A stretch of DNA of 64,000 bases from the NCBI RefSeq assembly GCF_035975855.1, contig NZ_CP109055.1, positions 2,790,001 through 2,854,000 of the forward strand, written 5' to 3'. Both the position numbers and the translations under genes were made by a program. Position 1 is the stretch's first letter. The number at the start of each line of letters is the position of its first letter. This DNA comes from Streptomyces sp. NBC_01304. GTDB taxonomy: Bacteria > Actinomycetota > Actinomycetes > Streptomycetales > Streptomycetaceae. Under the pieces are notes generated by a model, which was given only the letters and a program-made list of their open reading frames with translations, searched no databases and was not told the origin of the DNA. Positions 58,604 through 64,000 of this stretch are shown here, piece by piece.

Positions 58604-59580
58604 GTGCGTGGGCGGTGTATTCGCCCTGCACTCCACGGTGTGCGGTGCAGGGCGCTCCGCCGGTCCGGCCCGGTGCGGTCGTGCGGCGTTACCGGGACTT
58701 CGGGCTCGCCGTGCTTGGCGCGCTCGCCTCCGGTGGGGCGCTGGCGGATCCGGAGGTGGTGCGGGGGCGGGCGCTGCGGTTGCTCGACGCGTTGGACGTA
58801 CGTCTTGAGGGCGATGCCTCGCCGCTGCGGGTGGCCGGTCCGGCCGGGCCCGGGACCCTCACGCCCGGGACCCTCATCGCGGCCGATCACATTTCGTGGC
58901 TGGATGTCGTGGCTCTGCTGGCCCGGGAGCCGGTGACCGTGGTGGCCAAGCGGGAGGTGGGGGGCTGGCCGGTGGTCGGGCGGCTGGCCCGGGCTGCGGG
59001 TACGTGCTTCATCGATCGGGATCGGTTGCGGGATCTGCCGGATGCGGTGGGGCGGGTGCGGGATGCCCTGGCGGGTGGGCGGTCGGTGGTGGTCTTTCCA
59101 CAGGGGACCACCTGGTGTCGTGCCTCGGGGGGTGTGTTTCGGCGGGCCATGTTTCAGGCTGCGTTGGATGCGGGGGCTGCGGTGCGGCCGGTGACGGTGA
59201 GCTATCTGCAGGGTGGTGTGGCCAGTACGGTGGCCGCGTTCGTGGGGGATGACGGGTTTGTGCCGTCCCTTCGGCGGGTGGCACGTGCCCGTGGGCTGGC
59301 TGTGCGGGTGCAGGGGCATGCGCCCCTGTTCCCCGGCGATTGGGGGGATCGGCGGGTATTGGCTGCTGCGGCTCAGGAGGCGGTGTTCGGGGCGGATTTG
59401 ATTCCCCACCCCGCCCCTTCCCGAAAGTCTTCGACGACTGGGGCTTCGCCCCTGGCCCCCGGATCGGCCTTCGGCCTCTGTCCTCAAACGCCGGACGGGC
59501 TGGAGAGATGCGGACCGACTGAAGAGGAAGGGAAGCGGACAGGAAGCGGACGGGAAAAGGAAGGGAAGAGGAAGGGCTGA
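58600..59580 (+). CDS. OlsA/PlsC-like lysophospholipid acyltransferase with repeat-derived tail
   Basis: A 326-residue acyltransferase. The HX4D motif is in AADHISWLDVVALLARE, with GTCFIDRDRLRDL and FPQGTTW (motif III; usually FPEGT) beyond it. The recognisable domain ends near EAVFGADL at about 59400. The last 60 residues (from IPHPAPSRKSST on) are encoded by the dispersed intergenic repeat and a purine-rich tract, so they are not homologous tail. The natural stop has probably been lost, and an out-of-frame TGA sits at the junction. It overlaps the OlsB-like gene and should acylate the lyso-lipid. Confidence 0.87.
   Translation: MSAWAVYSPCTPRCAVQGAPPVRPGAVVRRYRDFGLAVLGALASGGALADPEVVRGRALRLLDALDVRLEGDASPLRVAGPAGPGTLTPGTLIAADHISWLDVVALLAREPVTVVAKREVGGWPVVGRLARAAGTCFIDRDRLRDLPDAVGRVRDALAGGRSVVVFPQGTTWCRASGGVFRRAMFQAALDAGAAVRPVTVSYLQGGVASTVAAFVGDDGFVPSLRRVARARGLAVRVQGHAPLFPGDWGDRRVLAAAAQEAVFGADLIPHPAPSRKSSTTGASPLAPGSAFGLCPQTPDGLERCGPTEEEGKRTGSGREKEGKRKG
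59404..59580. repeat. Family A repeat and purine-rich tract read as coding sequence
   Basis: CCCCACCCCGCCCCTTCCCG starts the repeat unit; GTCCTCAAACGCCGGACGGG ends it near 59502. A strongly purine-biased stretch (59521-59580, GGAAG-type motifs on the plus strand) follows. The acyltransferase frame stays open through both. The tract lies just before the beta-galactosidase start. Confidence 0.8.
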
Positions 59581-59603
59581 AGAGAGCCGGTGGGAGGGGC
59601 TGA

Positions 59604-62525
<2,922 letters not shown>

Positions 62526-62544
62526 TCCGGCCGGACCGGGTGAT

Positions 62545-62596
62545 GCCGCCGAGGAGCATGCGCCCGGAAGTCCGGGGCCGCGTACGCCTCGGCGGC
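62545..62596. terminator. Nested hairpin between convergent beta-galactosidase and PPTase genes
   Basis: GCCGCCGAGG and CCTCGGCGGC pair (10 bp) around a loop that itself contains CCCGGA-AG-TCCGGG. The position just after the beta-galactosidase stop and before the phosphopantetheinyl transferase end fits a two-way terminator. Confidence 0.65.
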
Positions 62597-62618
62597 GTGC
62601 AGGTCGAGGCCCTGCGCC

Positions 62619-63386
62619 TCAGGCCTCGCGGACCGCGCAGGCCGCCGTGAAGCCCTCGGGTACCGGCACGTCGGTGAGCTCCCAGCCCGGCACGGGCAGT
62701 GGCTCGGGCCCCGTTCCCACCAGGGTCTGCAGGCCGCCCTTGCCGGCAAGGCCCTCACCCGTCCCCTTGAGGTAGGCCTCCTTGCGCGTCCAGCAACGGG
62801 AGAACGCGGCCGCCTTGGCGTCCGGCGGCAGCGCGGCGAGGTCCGCCTGCTCCGCCTCGTGCAGGGCGAGGGACGCGTCCTCGATGGCCTCCCGACCGGG
62901 CCGGGCCTCGATGTCGACGCCCACGGGCCGGTCCGCGAAACCGAGCAGGGCCAGGCCGCCCCGGGTGTGGGAGAGGGAGAAGTGCAGGGGGTGGCCGGTC
63001 AGGGCGGGCCGGCCGTGCGGGCCGCCGCAGCCGGGGCAGGGCTCGCGGATGAAGACCAGCGCGGCCGGGTCCTCGTTCAGGTAGGCCCCGAGGAGTCGGC
63101 GCAGCGCCACGTGGGCGGCGACGTACAGGTTCCGGTCGCTGTCGCGGCGCAGTGCCGCGGTCCGGCGCCGTTCCTCGGCGTCGAGGATCTCCAGGTCGGC
63201 GGCCGTGGGTGCGGCCGTAGGTGCGGCCGTGGGCAGGGTGCCGCCGCCCCTGGTCCCTGAACCGGTACCGCCCGGGGCTCCAAGCCCGTCCGTCGCCGGC
63301 GGGACCCGCATCAGCCACAGCTCGGGCCCCGAGGAGAGCCCTTCGGGGAGCGGGTACTTCCCGAACTCCCGCACCGCCACGCCCAT
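62619..63386 (-). CDS. Sfp-type 4'-phosphopantetheinyl transferase
   Basis: A 255-residue enzyme of the large Sfp class. Key motifs are PLHFSLSHTRGGLALL, the magnesium-binding VGVDIEARPGREA and the RCWTRKEAYLKGTGEGL helix. It transfers the phosphopantetheine arm of CoA to a serine of carrier proteins. ATG at 63386 has GGAG ten bases upstream; a GTG at 63395 overlaps the preceding stop. It directly follows a damaged NRPS adenylation domain. It could activate carriers elsewhere, such as the ACP at 19.3 kb. Confidence 0.92.
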   Translation of the reverse strand: MGVAVREFGKYPLPEGLSSGPELWLMRVPPATDGLGAPGGTGSGTRGGGTLPTAAPTAAPTAADLEILDAEERRRTAALRRDSDRNLYVAAHVALRRLLGAYLNEDPAALVFIREPCPGCGGPHGRPALTGHPLHFSLSHTRGGLALLGFADRPVGVDIEARPGREAIEDASLALHEAEQADLAALPPDAKAAAFSRCWTRKEAYLKGTGEGLAGKGGLQTLVGTGPEPLPVPGWELTDVPVPEGFTAACAVREA

Positions 63387-63391
63387 CCGGT

Positions 63392-64000
63392 TCACGCTCC
63401 GGACACCGCCATCAGCTCGCCCTGGTCGGTCCACAGCACCCGCCGCCCCGTGCGGTACATCCGGGTTCCGGCGGGCCCGTACGGATCGGCCACGAACCGG
63501 GCCGCGGTCCGCGCGGTCCGCCCCGCGTAGCCCCGGGCCAGCTGCGCCCCGGCGAGGTACAGCTCGCCGGGGACTCCGGGCGGGCAGGGCCTGAGCCCGG
63601 TGTCGAGGACGTAGGCACGGGTGTTCCAGCCGGGGCGGCCGAGCGGCACGGGGCCCAACTCGCCGTCCACGCAGGCGTGGTGGGCGGTTCCGGGCGCCTC
63701 GGCGGGGCCGTGCAGCAGGTGCAGTGCCGTCCGGGGCAGCGCTCGCGCGAAGGCACGGGCCGTCTCCCGGGTCACCGCCGAACTCAGCGACGTACCGGAT
63801 ACGCGCCTACCAGATCCGTGCCTACCGGATGCGGACGAACCGGGATCGGACGCATCCGGGACCAGGACATGCCGCAGACCCGTGCACCGCGCGGCGGCGG
63901 GTGAGGCGACGAAGTCGCGCAGCGCCGGAGGCGAGAAGTGGACGGCCGTGACGGCCTGTTCGGTGATCACCTGGCCAAGATACCCAGGATCGACGCACCT
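63392..64000 (-). pseudogene. C-terminal part of a decayed NRPS adenylation domain (cut by window edge)
   Basis: The frame enters from the right edge and covers about 200 residues. Recognisable adenylation motifs: [24 protein letters not shown] (A3-A4 region); [12 protein letters not shown] in place of NxYGPTE (A5); [14 protein letters not shown] and [19 protein letters not shown] (A6); [14 protein letters not shown] in place of YRTGD (A7). The A7 aspartate that binds ATP is missing, the A9 and A10 motifs are absent, and no carrier domain follows. It ends with TGA at 63392, six bases before the PPTase ATG. This looks like a truncated, probably inactive end of an NRPS gene. Confidence 0.75.

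Overview
The window looks like chromosomal DNA from a Streptomyces or close relative. It is very GC-rich. Coding density is high, with many ATGA and GTGA start/stop overlaps and frequent GTG or TTG starts. It carries typical actinomycete families: DUF397/XRE modules, DUF2637, DUF5994, ANTAR regulators, large secreted proteases, and the dispersed intergenic repeats ending in CGCCGGACGGGCTGA or built on GGGGAACTGCGC. I count about 54 genes, two of them cut by the window ends. I saw no rRNA, tRNA, CRISPR array, phage module or complete insertion sequence.

Layout. 1-4.3 kb: a truncated gene with a TTA codon, a PAP2 membrane phosphatase and a two-component system. 4.4-11.2 kb: a probable surface-glycoconjugate or lipid-sugar locus. 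It holds a GT2 glycosyltransferase, a DUF2064 transferase, a methyltransferase, a membrane protein, a haem/molybdopterin oxidoreductase, a GT-C-like membrane protein and a sugar-nucleotide epimerase. 11.5-13.6 kb: two DUF5994 paralogues around a fatty acid desaturase. 13.7-20.9 kb: a trypsin-like protease, a giant Pro-rich repeat membrane protein, a peptidoglycan-binding-type protein, an acyl carrier protein and a P450. 21-22.6 kb: a WhiJ-type ATPase/XRE/DUF397 module.

22.6-28.5 kb: a universal stress protein, then a purine module of XdhC, a purine permease and a divergent PucR regulator. 28.7-38.5 kb: a TPR-like protein, an SDR, a GntR regulator, an FhuF-like iron reductase behind an iron box, a DUF2637 protein, an anti-sigma-type ATPase, a GH38 mannosidase and a secreted protein of unknown function. 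38.6-47.4 kb: pyruvate dehydrogenase (PoxB type), a degenerate PP2C-like protein, a very large secreted subtilase and a divergent LuxR/TrmB-type regulator. A 208-bp MITE-like inverted-repeat element sits between the subtilase and its divergent neighbour.

47.5-52.1 kb: an F420-type oxidoreductase, then CheB, CheR-PAS and two GAF-ANTAR proteins, with no chemoreceptor in view. 52.1-54.1 kb: the alkylation-repair pair ogt and ada-alkA. 54.3-56.3 kb: a small secreted protein and rsgA, preceded by a 23-codon leader ORF and two hairpins. 56.3-59.6 kb: an MFS transporter and an OlsB/OlsA-like ornithine-lipid pair. 59.6-64 kb: a GH2 beta-galactosidase, an Sfp-type phosphopantetheinyl transferase and the broken end of an NRPS adenylation domain.

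The most interesting observations are: a symmetric pair of promoter boxes implying two divergent leaderless genes (8.67-8.78 kb); the MITE-like element in a divergent promoter region (46.15-46.36 kb); the leader ORF and Shine-Dalgarno-sequestering hairpin before rsgA (55.9-56.0 kb); a dispersed repeat that has become the tail of the OlsA-like protein; a long convergent gene overlap (6.9-7.07 kb); and the decayed NRPS adenylation domain next to a phosphopantetheinyl transferase.
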